From the NCBI RefSeq assembly GCF_011059105.1, contig NZ_JAALLS010000001.1, positions 186,001 to 250,000 of the forward strand: DNA of 64,000 nucleotides. Direction: 5' to 3'. Each line of letters begins with the position of its first letter. Position 1 is the first letter of the stretch. The notes below the pieces were generated by a model, which saw nothing but the letters and a program-made list of their open reading frames with translations, made no database searches and was not told the DNA's origin. Shown piece after piece: positions 17,337 through 27,278 of the stretch. A program made the translations under genes and the position numbers. The stretch is from Fodinibius halophilus (GTDB lineage Bacteria; Bacteroidota; Rhodothermia; Balneolales; Balneolaceae).

Positions 17337-18332
17337 ATGTATTATAATTCAATTCTAGAAACCATCGGCAATACTCCACTGGTAAAGTTAAATAATATTG
17401 CCGATGATATTCCCGGTACTATTCTTGTAAAAGTAGAATATTTTAATCCCGGACAGAGTGTCAAAGATCGTATTGGGATTAAGATGATTGAAGACGCGGA
17501 GGAGAAAGGACTTATAGAGCCGGGAGGAACTATTATAGAAGGAACCTCCGGCAATACAGGGATGGGGTTAGCTCTTGCCGCTGTTATAAAAGGATATGAT
17601 TGCATTTTCACTACCACGGATAAGCAGAGTAAATCAAAAATTGACCTGCTTCGTGCTCTTGGAGCTGAGGTAAAGGTTTGTCCAACAGATGTGGAACCGG
17701 ACGATCCGAAAAGCTATTACTCAGTAGCTAAACGATTGAGTGAAGAGATTCCGAACTCATATTATCCCAACCAATATGATAACCCCAGTAACGCGCAGGC
17801 ACATTATGAGACTACAGGGCCTGAAATATGGGACCAAACGGAAGGCAAAATAACACACTATGTGGCTGGAATGGGGACGGGCGGAACTATTTCAGGGACT
17901 TCCCGATATCTGAAAGAGCAAAATGAAGATATAAAAACGGTAGGAGTTGATAGCGAAGGCTCGGTATATAAGAAGTATTTTGAGACCGGTGAGTTCGATA
18001 AAGACGAAATCCACTCCTATTTGACGGAAGGAATCGGGGAAGATATTATCCCTGAAAATATGGATTTCGATCAGCTGGATGATGTGATGCAGATTTCCGA
18101 TAAAGATGCTTTCTTAACGACCCGTGCTCTTGCCGAGGAAGAAGGACTTTTTGTAGGAGGCTCGTGCGGGGCGGCTGTTCATGGGGCGCTTGAATATGCC
18201 CGTAATAATGAATTTGGAGAAGATGATCTTATGGTTATTATTTTACCAGACAGTGGAACACGTTATGTTTCCAAAATTTTCAATGATGAATGGATGAAGG
18301 AACATGGATTTCTGGATTCTGATGCTGAATAA
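17337..18332 (+). CDS. PLP-dependent cysteine synthase / cystathionine beta-synthase-like enzyme
   Basis: A 331-residue fold-type II PLP enzyme. Lys43 in SVKDR binds PLP; GNTPLVKL is at 11-18, EGTSGNTG near 68 holds the substrate carboxylate, and GMGTGGTISG near 181 the phosphate. The segments KQSKSKIDLLRALGAEV and GLFVGGSCGAA resemble cystathionine beta-synthase more than CysK, but there are no C-terminal CBS domains. It could make cysteine from O-acetylserine or cystathionine from homocysteine and serine. It leads a plus-strand run; the next gene begins 34 bases downstream. Confidence 0.88.
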   Translation: MYYNSILETIGNTPLVKLNNIADDIPGTILVKVEYFNPGQSVKDRIGIKMIEDAEEKGLIEPGGTIIEGTSGNTGMGLALAAVIKGYDCIFTTTDKQSKSKIDLLRALGAEVKVCPTDVEPDDPKSYYSVAKRLSEEIPNSYYPNQYDNPSNAQAHYETTGPEIWDQTEGKITHYVAGMGTGGTISGTSRYLKEQNEDIKTVGVDSEGSVYKKYFETGEFDKDEIHSYLTEGIGEDIIPENMDFDQLDDVMQISDKDAFLTTRALAEEEGLFVGGSCGAAVHGALEYARNNEFGEDDLMVIILPDSGTRYVSKIFNDEWMKEHGFLDSDAE

Positions 18333-18366
18333 GTTTACACTAATTTGAAGGAAGAATAGTATTATT

Positions 18367-18687
18367 ATGTCAGATCAAACACAGGATCTACAACAAGGAC
18401 AAATTCAAATAGAACTGCCGGAAGAAGAGGCCAGCGGTACGTACTCTAATTTAGTGATGATTTCGCACTCGCCTTCGGAATTTATTTTGGATTTTATCTC
18501 TGTAATGCCGGGAGCCCCAAAGGCCAAGGTAGTTAAGCGGATGGTGTTGACCCCCGATCATGCTAAACGATTGGTAAATGCGCTTTCCGAAAATATTACT
18601 CGCTACGAAAAAGAAAATGGAACTATTTCTGAAGATGACGATATCGATGTGCCATTCAATTACCGGGGCCCTACTCCTGAAGCATAA
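18367..18687 (+). CDS. DUF3467 protein
   Basis: A 106-residue protein with the DUF3467 pattern: a central YSNLVMISHSPSEFILDF segment, then MPGAPKAKVVKRMVLTPDHAKRL and an amphipathic helix ALSENITRYE. These small proteins are common in Bacteroidota and elsewhere and have no known activity. There is no signal peptide or membrane span. It lies 17 bases before the M23 peptidase gene. Confidence 0.85.
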   Translation: MSDQTQDLQQGQIQIELPEEEASGTYSNLVMISHSPSEFILDFISVMPGAPKAKVVKRMVLTPDHAKRLVNALSENITRYEKENGTISEDDDIDVPFNYRGPTPEA

Positions 18688-18704
18688 TCCAGTAGTAATT
18701 TCGC

Positions 18705-19562
18705 ATGTTTGAATTCTTAAAGCGGCTTTTTAAAAATCAAGACAGGGACTTAACATTTGTCCTTTTTGATGATGATGAACCCGAGTCGTCAACATCCTAT
18801 CATTTTAAACCCTCGCACCTTTGGCAGCTTTTTTATGGAGCCTTAGTAGGGGTATGTATCATTACTTTACTGCTGGTGATGTTTACGCCCCTTAGTACCT
18901 TACTATATAATAGGGAAGATGCCCAGCTTCGGGAACGGGTTATAAAGGTGTCAAAAAAAGTGGAAGCCCTACAGGATTCATTGGATGCCCGTGATACCCA
19001 GTTGTCGGAGATGCAGCAGGTGATTGCCGGTGGGGTGGATACTTCTTTTTCTGTTTCGCAGGATTATAATGCTGTTGGGGGGCAGGTAAAATCAGAAAGT
19101 TGGGAACCTGAATCCTTTTCTGATGTATCAATAGATGGAATGTTATCGCAGGACGATATCATTTTCTCAAAAATTTTTGATAGCATGCCCGAATTTCCCA
19201 CTGGTTATCCCATTGATGGAACGTCTACTCGGGGATATAATCCGAAAAGTGGTCATTATGGTATAGATATAGCTACCAAAAAAGGTACGGAGTTTAAAGC
19301 CATTGCCGATGGGGCTATTGTAAACCAAGACTGGACGGTGAATTATGGATTCGTATTACACCTCCAACATAGCAATGGTATAATTACAGTCTATAAGCAT
19401 GCTGCAAGTGTATCAAAATCTATTGGTGATATCGTCAAGAAAGGCGATATTTTGGGTACGGCCGGGGATGTAGGAGTACTGAGTTCAGGTCCCCATTTAC
19501 ATATTGAAATTTGGAAAAACGGCGTACCTCAAAATCCTAACGCATATTTAATCAAGTCATAA
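18705..19562 (+). CDS. Membrane-anchored M23 (LytM-type) peptidoglycan endopeptidase
   Basis: A 285-residue protein with a cytoplasmic N-terminus, one membrane span at about residues 40-62, a short coiled-coil segment at 70-105 and a C-terminal M23 domain (about 180-280). The zinc site is complete: His184 and Asp188 in SGHYGIDIA, and His264-x-His266 in GPHLHIEIW, with His232 in YKHA. It should cut peptide cross-links in the periplasm. It lies eight bases upstream of a bactofilin gene, a known pairing in which bactofilin positions the hydrolase for cell shape. Confidence 0.92.
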   Translation: MFEFLKRLFKNQDRDLTFVLFDDDEPESSTSYHFKPSHLWQLFYGALVGVCIITLLLVMFTPLSTLLYNREDAQLRERVIKVSKKVEALQDSLDARDTQLSEMQQVIAGGVDTSFSVSQDYNAVGGQVKSESWEPESFSDVSIDGMLSQDDIIFSKIFDSMPEFPTGYPIDGTSTRGYNPKSGHYGIDIATKKGTEFKAIADGAIVNQDWTVNYGFVLHLQHSNGIITVYKHAASVSKSIGDIVKKGDILGTAGDVGVLSSGPHLHIEIWKNGVPQNPNAYLIKS

Positions 19563-19569
19563 TCATTTT

Positions 19570-20085
19570 ATGTTTAATAATAACAATAAAAAAAAGTCGG
19601 AATCTATGAACTCGAACAAGTCCGGTAAGAACTTACCTTCTGTTAACATGATCAGTGAAGGTACTCGTTTAGAAGGAACTCTGGATACGAAGAACGATAT
19701 CCGAATAGCAGGTACATTAGATGGGGAAGCAAAGGCAAAAGGAAAAGTTATTGTTTCATCTTCAGGTAAAGTTGAAGGAAATATTGGTGCCGCGGATGCT
19801 GATATCGCGGGTAGGGTAGATGGAGAAGTGCGCGTATCAAATAAATTGATTTTACGTGAATCAGCTATAATTGAAGGGGATATCTATACAAAGACAATGC
19901 TGGCCGAAGAAGGAGCCCAGATTAATGGTTCTTTCCACATGGGTGAAAATATCGATACAGAGCTTAAAAGCAGTTCCACTAACTCTATCGAAAATGGATT
20001 ATCCTCTCCAAAGAAAACGCCTGAGAAGATTAAAAAAGATGAAAAACCCAATACCAGTTCCAAAAAAGACAAAAAGATAGGTTAA
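19570..20085 (+). CDS. Bactofilin
   Basis: A 171-residue polymer-forming cytoskeletal protein. The core, about residues 25-125, is a run of short beta-helix turns with regular G at turns (LEGTLDTKNDIRIAGTLDGE, KGKVIVSSSGKVEGNI, DIAGRVDGEVRV), as in the DUF583 family. The tails are disordered, and the C-terminus is lysine-rich. Placed directly after an M23 peptidase with a membrane anchor, it most likely scaffolds that enzyme at a defined cell site. Confidence 0.93.
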   Translation: MFNNNNKKKSESMNSNKSGKNLPSVNMISEGTRLEGTLDTKNDIRIAGTLDGEAKAKGKVIVSSSGKVEGNIGAADADIAGRVDGEVRVSNKLILRESAIIEGDIYTKTMLAEEGAQINGSFHMGENIDTELKSSSTNSIENGLSSPKKTPEKIKKDEKPNTSSKKDKKIG

Positions 20086-20092
20086 GTACATA

Positions 20093-20299
20093 TTGAATAA
20101 CAAAGATAAGCCAGGCAACTATTTGGAATACCTCTCGCTGGGGGGAGAGATTGCAGCAGCACTGGCTGTACCTATTTTTTTGGGTTATTGGCTGGATAGT
20201 TATTTCGGCTATAGCCCATGGTTACTTTTGGTAGGTTGCCTGGTCGGGATTGTAAATATTTTCATTCTTATCTTTAAGCTTAACGATCGATTAAATTAG
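20093..20299 (+). CDS. atpZ: AtpZ/AtpI-type ATP synthase accessory membrane protein
   Basis: A 68-residue protein with two membrane helices, GGEIAAALAVPIFLGYWLD and LLLVGCLVGIVNIFILIF, joined by a short loop containing GYS. This is the AtpZ pattern found at the head of many atp operons; AtpZ/AtpI are thought to help assemble the c-ring or supply Mg/Ca. The start is TTG at 20093, seven bases after the bactofilin stop, with no clear Shine-Dalgarno sequence. Confidence 0.8.
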   Translation: MNNKDKPGNYLEYLSLGGEIAAALAVPIFLGYWLDSYFGYSPWLLLVGCLVGIVNIFILIFKLNDRLN

Positions 20300-20306
20300 G
20301 AATAGG

Positions 20307-20690
20307 GTGGCACGTACATTTCGGGGTATACTCTACAGGTTTTTATCGCTCTCAGCAATGGCTTTCTTCTTTGTGATGGTCGCTGGTTATATGCTCGCAA
20401 AAGAAGCCTTGGCTCTGGTAATTATTGCAAATTTGGTTAGCTTTATTTTTGTCGGCAGCAATTATTATGTAGTCAAAAAGATACGGCAAGATAGCGCCGA
20501 CAGCTTTTATCGCAAGTTTTACCTCACTTTTGGACTTAGATTTTTGCTCGTAATAGCGGCTTTAGTAGTCGTTTTGAAAGCAATAAAAATTCATCAAATT
20601 CATTTTACAGTTAGCTTCATATTTTCTTATATTTTCCATTCTGTAATTGAGATTATTTCTATTAACAAAATACTAGAAACTGATAATTAG
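20307..20690 (+). CDS. Putative ATP synthase subunit I-like membrane protein
   Basis: A 127-residue protein with four predicted membrane helices and a basic loop (VVKKIRQDSADSFYRKF) between the second and third. Size, topology and position just before atpB fit an AtpI-like assembly protein, but I see no diagnostic motif. The start is GTG at 20307, seven bases after the atpZ stop, and the gene ends six bases before atpB. Confidence 0.65.
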   Translation: MARTFRGILYRFLSLSAMAFFFVMVAGYMLAKEALALVIIANLVSFIFVGSNYYVVKKIRQDSADSFYRKFYLTFGLRFLLVIAALVVVLKAIKIHQIHFTVSFIFSYIFHSVIEIISINKILETDN

Positions 20691-20696
20691 AATTAG

Positions 20697-21734
20697 ATGC
20701 TAAGGGCCTGTCGCCGACTTTTCGTAACTTTTTTATTGATTCTCTTTTTTAATCCGTTAGCTCATGCTTCGGAAAAATCCGCACAAGATTCTAAGGGTGC
20801 TCCCATTGATGTAATGGGTAAGGTTGTAGATCATAATAAGGTCTCAACGCCGTTTGGGTATGTTCATTTGCCGCGTATTCTGTTGGTTGATGGCGGCTTG
20901 TATGCTTATAGTAGCACAAAAGCTGCTGTAAACTCCGGCGATTTTGTAAAAAAGGATGGGGCGCTTGTTGCTGCGAGTGGAGCTCCGGTTACTTTGGATC
21001 TTTCGATTACTTCTCATCTTGTTTACGTATGGTTGGGGCTGATTTTAACGCTGTTGATCACAGTGTCGATGGCTCAAAGGTACAAGAAGGGCGTTGGGCG
21101 CAAAACTGAACCAGAAGGTTGGTTTCAGAATCTGTTTGAAATTACTTTTGTATTTGTTCGGGATGATATTGCAAAGCAGAATATACCCGATGACAAGTAC
21201 GAAAAGTTTGTTCCCTATCTCTTTGCTGTTTTTGTCTCGATCGCTTTTATGAATCTTTTTGGCTTGCTGCCATGGGGGGCGACGGCCACTGCAGATATTA
21301 CAGTAACTGCTATCCTTGCTTTTATTACATTTGTAATTACTCAGTGGAACGGCTCTAAGGATCATTGGGAACACGTTTTTTGGTTCCCGGGTGTGCCTCC
21401 ATTAATGCGTATTATTTTAACACCTATCGAAATTATTGGACTCTTTACTAAGCCTTTTGCGCTTGCCGTCCGTTTGTTTGCGAACATGTTGTCAGGAAAG
21501 ATTATGATCATCTGTATTCTCGGACTCATATTTATCTTTGCTGATATCTTTGGTTCGATTGCGGGCATCGGAGTTAGTTTCTTTTCAGTACCCCTCACAG
21601 CTGTCCTGTATATATTGAAGGCTTTTGTGGGTCTGTTACAAGCTTATATTTTCGCGCTGCTTTCTGCGGTATTTATTGGGATGGCAGCCGAAGAGCACGA
21701 GCATCATGAAGAAGGTATTGAGGCTCATGCTTAA
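20697..21734 (+). CDS. atpB: F0F1 ATP synthase subunit a
   Basis: Subunit a forms the proton half-channels next to the c-ring. The 345-residue protein starts with a signal-like segment and a soluble extension of about 100 residues, as in Bacteroidota, followed by the membrane core. The essential arginine lies in LAVRLFANMLSGK near residue 262, and the C-terminal helix AYIFALLSAVFIGMA is conserved. It ends in a histidine- and glutamate-rich tail. Confidence 0.95.
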   Translation: MLRACRRLFVTFLLILFFNPLAHASEKSAQDSKGAPIDVMGKVVDHNKVSTPFGYVHLPRILLVDGGLYAYSSTKAAVNSGDFVKKDGALVAASGAPVTLDLSITSHLVYVWLGLILTLLITVSMAQRYKKGVGRKTEPEGWFQNLFEITFVFVRDDIAKQNIPDDKYEKFVPYLFAVFVSIAFMNLFGLLPWGATATADITVTAILAFITFVITQWNGSKDHWEHVFWFPGVPPLMRIILTPIEIIGLFTKPFALAVRLFANMLSGKIMIICILGLIFIFADIFGSIAGIGVSFFSVPLTAVLYILKAFVGLLQAYIFALLSAVFIGMAAEEHEHHEEGIEAHA

Positions 21735-21791
21735 TTCATTTTTACTTCTACTACTTACTTAATCTAAACAACAACTAAACACAACAGGTAA

Positions 21792-22019
<228 letters not shown>

Positions 22020-22056
22020 GTCGATATTTCATAAATAATAAGACACAAAACACACC

Positions 22057-22572
22057 ATGATGCTATTTTTAGCAGGCGGAGGAGGACTCCTCTCATTTAA
22101 CAGCGGTTTCGCAATATGGGTTCTTATAAGTATGGTGATTTTCCTTGCAGTTATGGGGAAGTACGCTGTGCCACTCATTATGGATTCACTGCAGGAGCGC
22201 GAGAGTCGTATCAAAGATTCATTAGAATCTGCAGAAAAGGCTCTAAAGCGTGCAGAGCAGGTCTCCAAAGATAATGAAAAGGCATTGCGCGAAGCTGAGA
22301 AGAAAGCTCAGCAGATACGTAAGGAAGCCATTGAAGAAGCTGAGATGCTCCGTGCAGAACGCATTGAGAAATCCAAGGAAGAAGCTGAGCAAATGATCGA
22401 AAATGCTCGTAAAAGTATTGAGCAGGAAAAGAAGCGTGCCATGATGGAACTTCGAGACGAAGTTGCTCGATTGGCTGTGGAATCTGCATCAAAAATTATT
22501 GATTCTGAATTGGACGAACAGAAAAATAATAAGCTGGTAAATAGCTTTATTAACGACCTCTCTAAAAACTAA
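22057..22572 (+). CDS. atpF: F0F1 ATP synthase subunit b
   Basis: A 171-residue peripheral-stalk protein: one membrane helix at about residues 15-38, then a long, highly charged coiled coil (for example ESAEKALKRAEQVSKDNEKA) running to a C-terminal delta-binding region. The length is typical. It is followed six bases later by the delta subunit gene. Confidence 0.94.
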   Translation: MMLFLAGGGGLLSFNSGFAIWVLISMVIFLAVMGKYAVPLIMDSLQERESRIKDSLESAEKALKRAEQVSKDNEKALREAEKKAQQIRKEAIEEAEMLRAERIEKSKEEAEQMIENARKSIEQEKKRAMMELRDEVARLAVESASKIIDSELDEQKNNKLVNSFINDLSKN

Positions 22573-22577
22573 GGTAG

Positions 22578-23123
22578 ATGCCTACAACAAAAGCAGCACG
22601 ACGATATGCTACAGCTCTGCTAGAACTCGCTGAAGAGCGAGATGAGGTACAGCAGATCCTGGAGGATATTCAATTTGTTCACAACACCCTCGAGGGATCT
22701 CGAGAACTGGTAGTATTTTTAAAGAGTCCCGTCATCAATTTTGATGATAAGATTGGGGCACTCGAGAAACTCTTTTTTGAGGATCTTACAGATCCAACAA
22801 AGCTTTTTATGAAGCTGTTGGCAAAAAAAGATCGGATAAACTTGTTGGATCAAATTGCAGTGGCTTTTATAGAGAAATATAAAGAGTTTGCCGGCATTAT
22901 TACTGTAGATGTGTTTGTTGCAAGAAGTTTGACTGATGATCAAAAGTCAAATCTTCACAATGAGCTTGAAGACAAAACACAAAAAACAGTTGAAATGGAT
23001 GTCATCGTAGATGAGGATCTAAAAGGTGGTATGGCCATCAGGATTGACGATACTGTCATAGATGGTACGGTTAAACATCAGCTCGAAGAGCTAGAAGAGT
23101 CGTTATTAACAACTGTTGAATAG
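22578..23123 (+). CDS. atpH: F0F1 ATP synthase subunit delta
   Basis: A 181-residue OSCP/delta protein linking the b stalk to F1. It begins with the usual RRYATALLELA motif, is helical in its first 110 residues, and has the conserved C-terminal segment GGMAIRIDDTVIDGTVKHQL. The order b-delta-alpha-gamma matches the classical operon. Confidence 0.94.
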   Translation: MPTTKAARRYATALLELAEERDEVQQILEDIQFVHNTLEGSRELVVFLKSPVINFDDKIGALEKLFFEDLTDPTKLFMKLLAKKDRINLLDQIAVAFIEKYKEFAGIITVDVFVARSLTDDQKSNLHNELEDKTQKTVEMDVIVDEDLKGGMAIRIDDTVIDGTVKHQLEELEESLLTTVE

Positions 23124-23158
23124 CAAATTAATACGTTTTTTAAATCACATTTGAACCA

Positions 23159-24781
23159 ATGAGTCAAGTTAGACCAGACGAAGTTTCAGCAATATTACGA
23201 AAACAACTTTCCGGCTTCGATAACGAGGCAGATACCTATGATGTGGGAACAGTCCTTGAGGTAGGGGACGGTATTGCCCGCGTATATGGGTTGTCTAAAG
23301 TACAGGCCGGTGAGCTTGTTGACCTTCCTGATTCAAAAGATGAAGAAGGGAAATCTGTTCGTGGAATGGTATTAAACCTTGAAGAAGACAACGTTGGGGT
23401 GGTGCTTTTTGGTCCTACCAGTGCTGTTGAGGAAGGTGATACTGTTCGTAGAACCAAAGATATTGCCTCTATCAATGTAGGGGACGGATTGTTGGGTCGT
23501 GTAATTGATCCACTCGGCCGCCCTCTCGATGGTAAAGGGCCGATTTCAGGTGATACCATCCGAATTCCCCTGGAAAGAAAAGCACCCGGGGTAATTTTTC
23601 GTGAGCCGGTTAAGGAACCGCTTCAAACAGGGATTAAGGCTATTGACTCTCTTATCCCTATCGGCCGAGGTCAGCGTGAGTTGATTATCGGTGACCGTCA
23701 AACCGGTAAAACTTCTGTTGCTGTTGATACTATTATCAACCAGAAAGAAACGCAGGATACTGAAAAGCCGGTACATTGTATCTATGTTGCTGTGGGTCAA
23801 AAGGGATCTACTGTAGCAGGTATTGCTAAGGCGCTTGAGGAAAACGATGCAATTGATTATTCAACTATCGTTTCGGCACCTGCAAGTGCTACGGCGCCAA
23901 TGCGATTTATCGCTCCTTTTGCCGGGGCAGCTATTGGTGAGTACTTCCGTGATACTGGTCGACATGCACTCGTGATTTTTGATGACCTTTCTAAGCAGGC
24001 TGTTGCGTATCGTGAGCTTTCACTGCTACTGAAGCGACCTCCTGGGCGTGAAGCATATCCTGGTGACGTCTTCTATCTACACAGCCGTCTGCTGGAACGT
24101 GCTGCTAAAATTATTGATGACGATGAGATTGCACAGCAGATGAATAACGTGCCCGAGCAGCTGAAACCGATGGTTAAGGGTGGAGGGTCATTAACGGCAC
24201 TTCCTATTATTGAAACACAGGCCGGTGATGTTTCTGCTTATATTCCAACAAACGTTATTTCAATTACCGACGGTCAAATTTTCCTTGATACCGACCTGTT
24301 TAATTCTGGTGTTCGACCTGCTATTGATGTAGGGACTTCGGTATCGCGTGTTGGTGGTTCGGCACAGGTTAAGTCAATGAACAAATTGTCGGGTACTATG
24401 AAGCTTGACTTAGCACAGTACCGTGAACTTGAAGCTTTTGCTAAGTTTGGTTCTGACTTGGATCCTGCCACTCAGCGTCAGCTGAAGCGTGGTGAGCGTA
24501 CGGTGGAACTCCTAAAACAGGATATTTACCAACCGAGACCTGTTGAAGACCAAATTGCACTGCTCAAAACCAATAGTGAAGGATTACTTGATGAGCTAAA
24601 AGTTGATCAGGTCCAAGAGTTTGAGCAGGAGTATCTTGAAACAATCCATGCTAAGTTCGACAAAGAACTTTCTGAATTGGGTGACTCCGGAGAACTCGGC
24701 GATGACTTCGGTGAAAAACTGCTTAAAGTCGCAAGTACGATAATTGAACAGATGAACGCTACAGAAGAAGAGGAAGCGTAA
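23159..24781 (+). CDS. atpA: F0F1 ATP synthase subunit alpha
   Basis: A 540-residue F1 subunit with the Walker A motif [10 protein letters not shown] near residue 176 and the alpha signature [20 protein letters not shown] near 300, followed by SALPIIETQ-type sequence (here [20 protein letters not shown]). It carries the non-catalytic nucleotide site and binds the stator. The gene ends three bases before atpG. Confidence 0.97.
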   Translation: MSQVRPDEVSAILRKQLSGFDNEADTYDVGTVLEVGDGIARVYGLSKVQAGELVDLPDSKDEEGKSVRGMVLNLEEDNVGVVLFGPTSAVEEGDTVRRTKDIASINVGDGLLGRVIDPLGRPLDGKGPISGDTIRIPLERKAPGVIFREPVKEPLQTGIKAIDSLIPIGRGQRELIIGDRQTGKTSVAVDTIINQKETQDTEKPVHCIYVAVGQKGSTVAGIAKALEENDAIDYSTIVSAPASATAPMRFIAPFAGAAIGEYFRDTGRHALVIFDDLSKQAVAYRELSLLLKRPPGREAYPGDVFYLHSRLLERAAKIIDDDEIAQQMNNVPEQLKPMVKGGGSLTALPIIETQAGDVSAYIPTNVISITDGQIFLDTDLFNSGVRPAIDVGTSVSRVGGSAQVKSMNKLSGTMKLDLAQYRELEAFAKFGSDLDPATQRQLKRGERTVELLKQDIYQPRPVEDQIALLKTNSEGLLDELKVDQVQEFEQEYLETIHAKFDKELSELGDSGELGDDFGEKLLKVASTIIEQMNATEEEEA

Positions 24782-24784
24782 TCC

Positions 24785-25675
24785 ATGGCGAATCTTCGTG
24801 ACATACGAACCCGTATTGAATCCATTAAAAATACGCAGCAGATTACGCGTGCCATGAAAATGGTAGCGGCTGCCAAATTGCGTAAGGCACAAGATCGCAT
24901 TATTGAAACCCGTCCCTATGCTTCCAAAATGAAGGAAGTAGTAGGGCGAATGGTTGAAAATTCCAATGATGATAATGTGCTGTTAGATCAACCCGATTCA
25001 ACTGATAATGTACTGTTTATTATTGTTGGTTCGGATCGTGGACTTTGTGGTGGGTTTAATAACAACTTGTTTAAAGTTGCCGAAGCGGAAATAAAAGAGA
25101 ACTACAGTGAATATCAAAAGTCAGGAAACCTGTCTTTGATATGCATTGGGCGACAGGCAACAAAATATTTTGGTAAACGTGATTACAAAGTTAAATTCGA
25201 ATATCCGGGCTTTTGGGATAATATTGAATTTCCAAAAGCAACCAAGATAATGAAATCTGTTATTAGCGATTTCAAATCTGGAACTTTTGATGAGGTTAAT
25301 CTGGTTTTTAACGAATTTAAGTCTGTAATTGCCCAGAATAGATTGGTTGAAACATTATTGCCAATTCAGCCTGATACGTTAGTAGAAGATACCGAGGACA
25401 GTCAGCAAGAAACCGAATATATCTTCGAACCCAGTGCTGATAAAATTCTTAAAAAATTATTGCCTTTGCACTTGAATTTGCAACTGTGGAAGGCTATCCT
25501 TGAGTCGAACGCTGCAGAGCAAGGTGCTCGTATGACAGCGATGGATAATGCCACTGAGAATGCTCAGGAGATGAAAGAAGATCTACAGCTCGAGTACAAC
25601 CGTGCACGACAAAGTGCAATTACTACTGAGATCTCAGAGATTATTTCTGGAGCCCAGGCGCTAGAAGAAGCATAG
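24785..25675 (+). CDS. atpG: F0F1 ATP synthase subunit gamma
   Basis: A 296-residue central-shaft protein. Both terminal helices are conserved: the N-terminal RIESIKNTQQITRAMKMVAA and the C-terminal ARMTAMDNATENA followed by YNRARQSAITTEISEI. SDRGLCGGFN lies near residue 83. It is the last atp gene here; the beta and epsilon genes (atpD, atpC) do not follow and must be elsewhere. Confidence 0.96.
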   Translation: MANLRDIRTRIESIKNTQQITRAMKMVAAAKLRKAQDRIIETRPYASKMKEVVGRMVENSNDDNVLLDQPDSTDNVLFIIVGSDRGLCGGFNNNLFKVAEAEIKENYSEYQKSGNLSLICIGRQATKYFGKRDYKVKFEYPGFWDNIEFPKATKIMKSVISDFKSGTFDEVNLVFNEFKSVIAQNRLVETLLPIQPDTLVEDTEDSQQETEYIFEPSADKILKKLLPLHLNLQLWKAILESNAAEQGARMTAMDNATENAQEMKEDLQLEYNRARQSAITTEISEIISGAQALEEA

Positions 25676-25693
25676 TTTAATTATTGACTTATT

Positions 25694-25780
25694 GGAGGGA
25701 TGGCAGAGCGGTTGAATGCACCGGTCTTGAAAACCGGCAGGCCCTTTTGGGTCTCGGGGGTTCGAATCCCTCTCCCTCCG
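25694..25780 (+). tRNA. tRNA-Ser (anticodon UGA)
   Basis: A class II tRNA of 87 bases. The acceptor arms GGAGGGA (25694-25700) and TCCCTCC (25773-25779) pair. The anticodon stem is CCGGT/ACCGG around the loop CTTGAAA, so the anticodon is TGA (25728-25730). A long variable arm (GGCCC...GGGTC) and the T loop TTCGAAT follow. The long variable arm and UGA anticodon identify serine. Confidence 0.97.
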
Positions 25781-25793
25781 CATTGATAAATAT

Positions 25794-25827
25794 GGCCCCT
25801 TCTCAAACAGAAGGGGCTATTTTTTTA
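25794..25827 (+). terminator. Rho-independent terminator after tRNA-Ser
   Basis: GCCCCTTCT (25795-25803) pairs with AGAAGGGGC (25809-25817) and is followed by a run of eight T. It could end both the tRNA and the atp operon transcript. Confidence 0.85.
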
Positions 25828-25887
25828 ATATATATTATCTCTTTGCGTTGATAGTATTTCACCTGTTTTTATAAGATGATTTAAATC

Positions 25888-27276
25888 ATGAAAACCTCAC
25901 TGCTCGCTTTTTTAGCATTATTGCTTTGCTTGCCAATTATTGGGTATAGCCAAAAGGATACGGTACAGGTATCTATAAAGAACTTCATCGAACGAGGCAT
26001 TAAAAATTCCGGAGAGCTGGATTACGAACATCAAAAAGTGAAGCTCGCAGACAACCGTATCGATCAGGCGAAATCGAATCGTTATCTCCCTAGATTTGAG
26101 CTTAACACACAGCATGGGGTTGTTCCGGGGGTAAAGAGTAATGATCCCAATCTTTCAGAAAATGAGTACTACCTTGATCCTAACCTGGAGAACGACTGGG
26201 AAAATTGGGCGGTCTTTACCCGTGCTGAAGTTAAAGCCATACAACCGCTATTTTCGTGGGGCGCCCTTAAAAATACTGTTAAAGCAGCACAGTCTGCAGC
26301 TGTAGCAGCGCGAGAACAATTTAATAAGAAAGAGTCAGATCTACGCCTTAAGCTCTTTGAACTGTATCAGAGTTATCTGTTAACCAGTGAGATATTGTAT
26401 TTACTGGAAGAAGCAGAAAAAAAGATCGAAAAAATTGATAAACAGATAAAAGATAAAGAGAAACAAGAAGACTCAGAGATTGATGAGTCTGATGTATTTA
26501 AATTCGAAGTTTATAAAGAGGAATTTAAAATTCGGGCGGCCGAAGTGCGTGAAGAAGCTGCTATGACGCAACGCATCTGGAACTATGTGTTGCAAGCTGA
26601 TGAGAATACGGTATATATACCTGATACTTACTTTTTAGATCCTGTTCCAAGAGGACTTAAAGAGATAGGGTATTACCGTTCAAATGCGCTTTCGGAAAGG
26701 GCAGAGGTTGAAGCCATAGATGCTGGTATAGAGGCCGCAAAATTTGGGGTAAAAGCCTTGAAACAGAAAAACTACCCATCTTTATTCTTGGGCTTAACCG
26801 GAAGTTTTGCAAATACACCAAATCGCCCACGGCAGAGCAATCCTTTTATTATTAACAATTCAAATTATGCTTCGGCTTCCTTTGGAATAGGTATTCGGCA
26901 GAATCTTGATTTCTTTAGTATGAAAACAGATCTGGAGAAAGGGAAAATAAAACAACGTCAAGCAAAATTTTTGAAAGATGCAGCCGTTGATGGTATAGTT
27001 CTTGAAATAAATCAGGCTTATAAAAATGCCTCACTTTCAAAAATGAAGGTTGAACGAACAGACAATGCTTTTGTGACCAGTAAAAAGTGGTTACGGCAGG
27101 AACAATTAGATTATGATATGGATATGGGAGATACCAAAGACTTGGTTGATGCCATGAAAAAGGAACTGGAGCTTCGGGTAAAATTGAAGCGTGAGATTTT
27201 TGAATTCAACAAAAATATGGCAGCATTGTACCGAAAGTCCGGTCTCCCGATAATGGAAATAATAAATAATAAGTAA
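25888..27276 (+). CDS. TolC-family outer-membrane efflux protein
   Basis: A 462-residue protein with a signal peptide (about residues 1-21, ending GYSQ) and two repeated helical halves with the periodic heptads of the TolC/OEP family, for example QIKDKEKQEDSEIDESDVFK in the first half and NAFVTSKKWLRQEQLDYDMD in the second. Trimers form an outer-membrane channel with a periplasmic tunnel. It lies two bases before an MlaC-like gene rather than next to a membrane-fusion protein, so the inner-membrane partner is not evident. The MMPL transporter at 37860 is one possibility. Confidence 0.87.
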   Translation: MKTSLLAFLALLLCLPIIGYSQKDTVQVSIKNFIERGIKNSGELDYEHQKVKLADNRIDQAKSNRYLPRFELNTQHGVVPGVKSNDPNLSENEYYLDPNLENDWENWAVFTRAEVKAIQPLFSWGALKNTVKAAQSAAVAAREQFNKKESDLRLKLFELYQSYLLTSEILYLLEEAEKKIEKIDKQIKDKEKQEDSEIDESDVFKFEVYKEEFKIRAAEVREEAAMTQRIWNYVLQADENTVYIPDTYFLDPVPRGLKEIGYYRSNALSERAEVEAIDAGIEAAKFGVKALKQKNYPSLFLGLTGSFANTPNRPRQSNPFIINNSNYASASFGIGIRQNLDFFSMKTDLEKGKIKQRQAKFLKDAAVDGIVLEINQAYKNASLSKMKVERTDNAFVTSKKWLRQEQLDYDMDMGDTKDLVDAMKKELELRVKLKREIFEFNKNMAALYRKSGLPIMEIINNK

Positions 27277-27278
27277 CA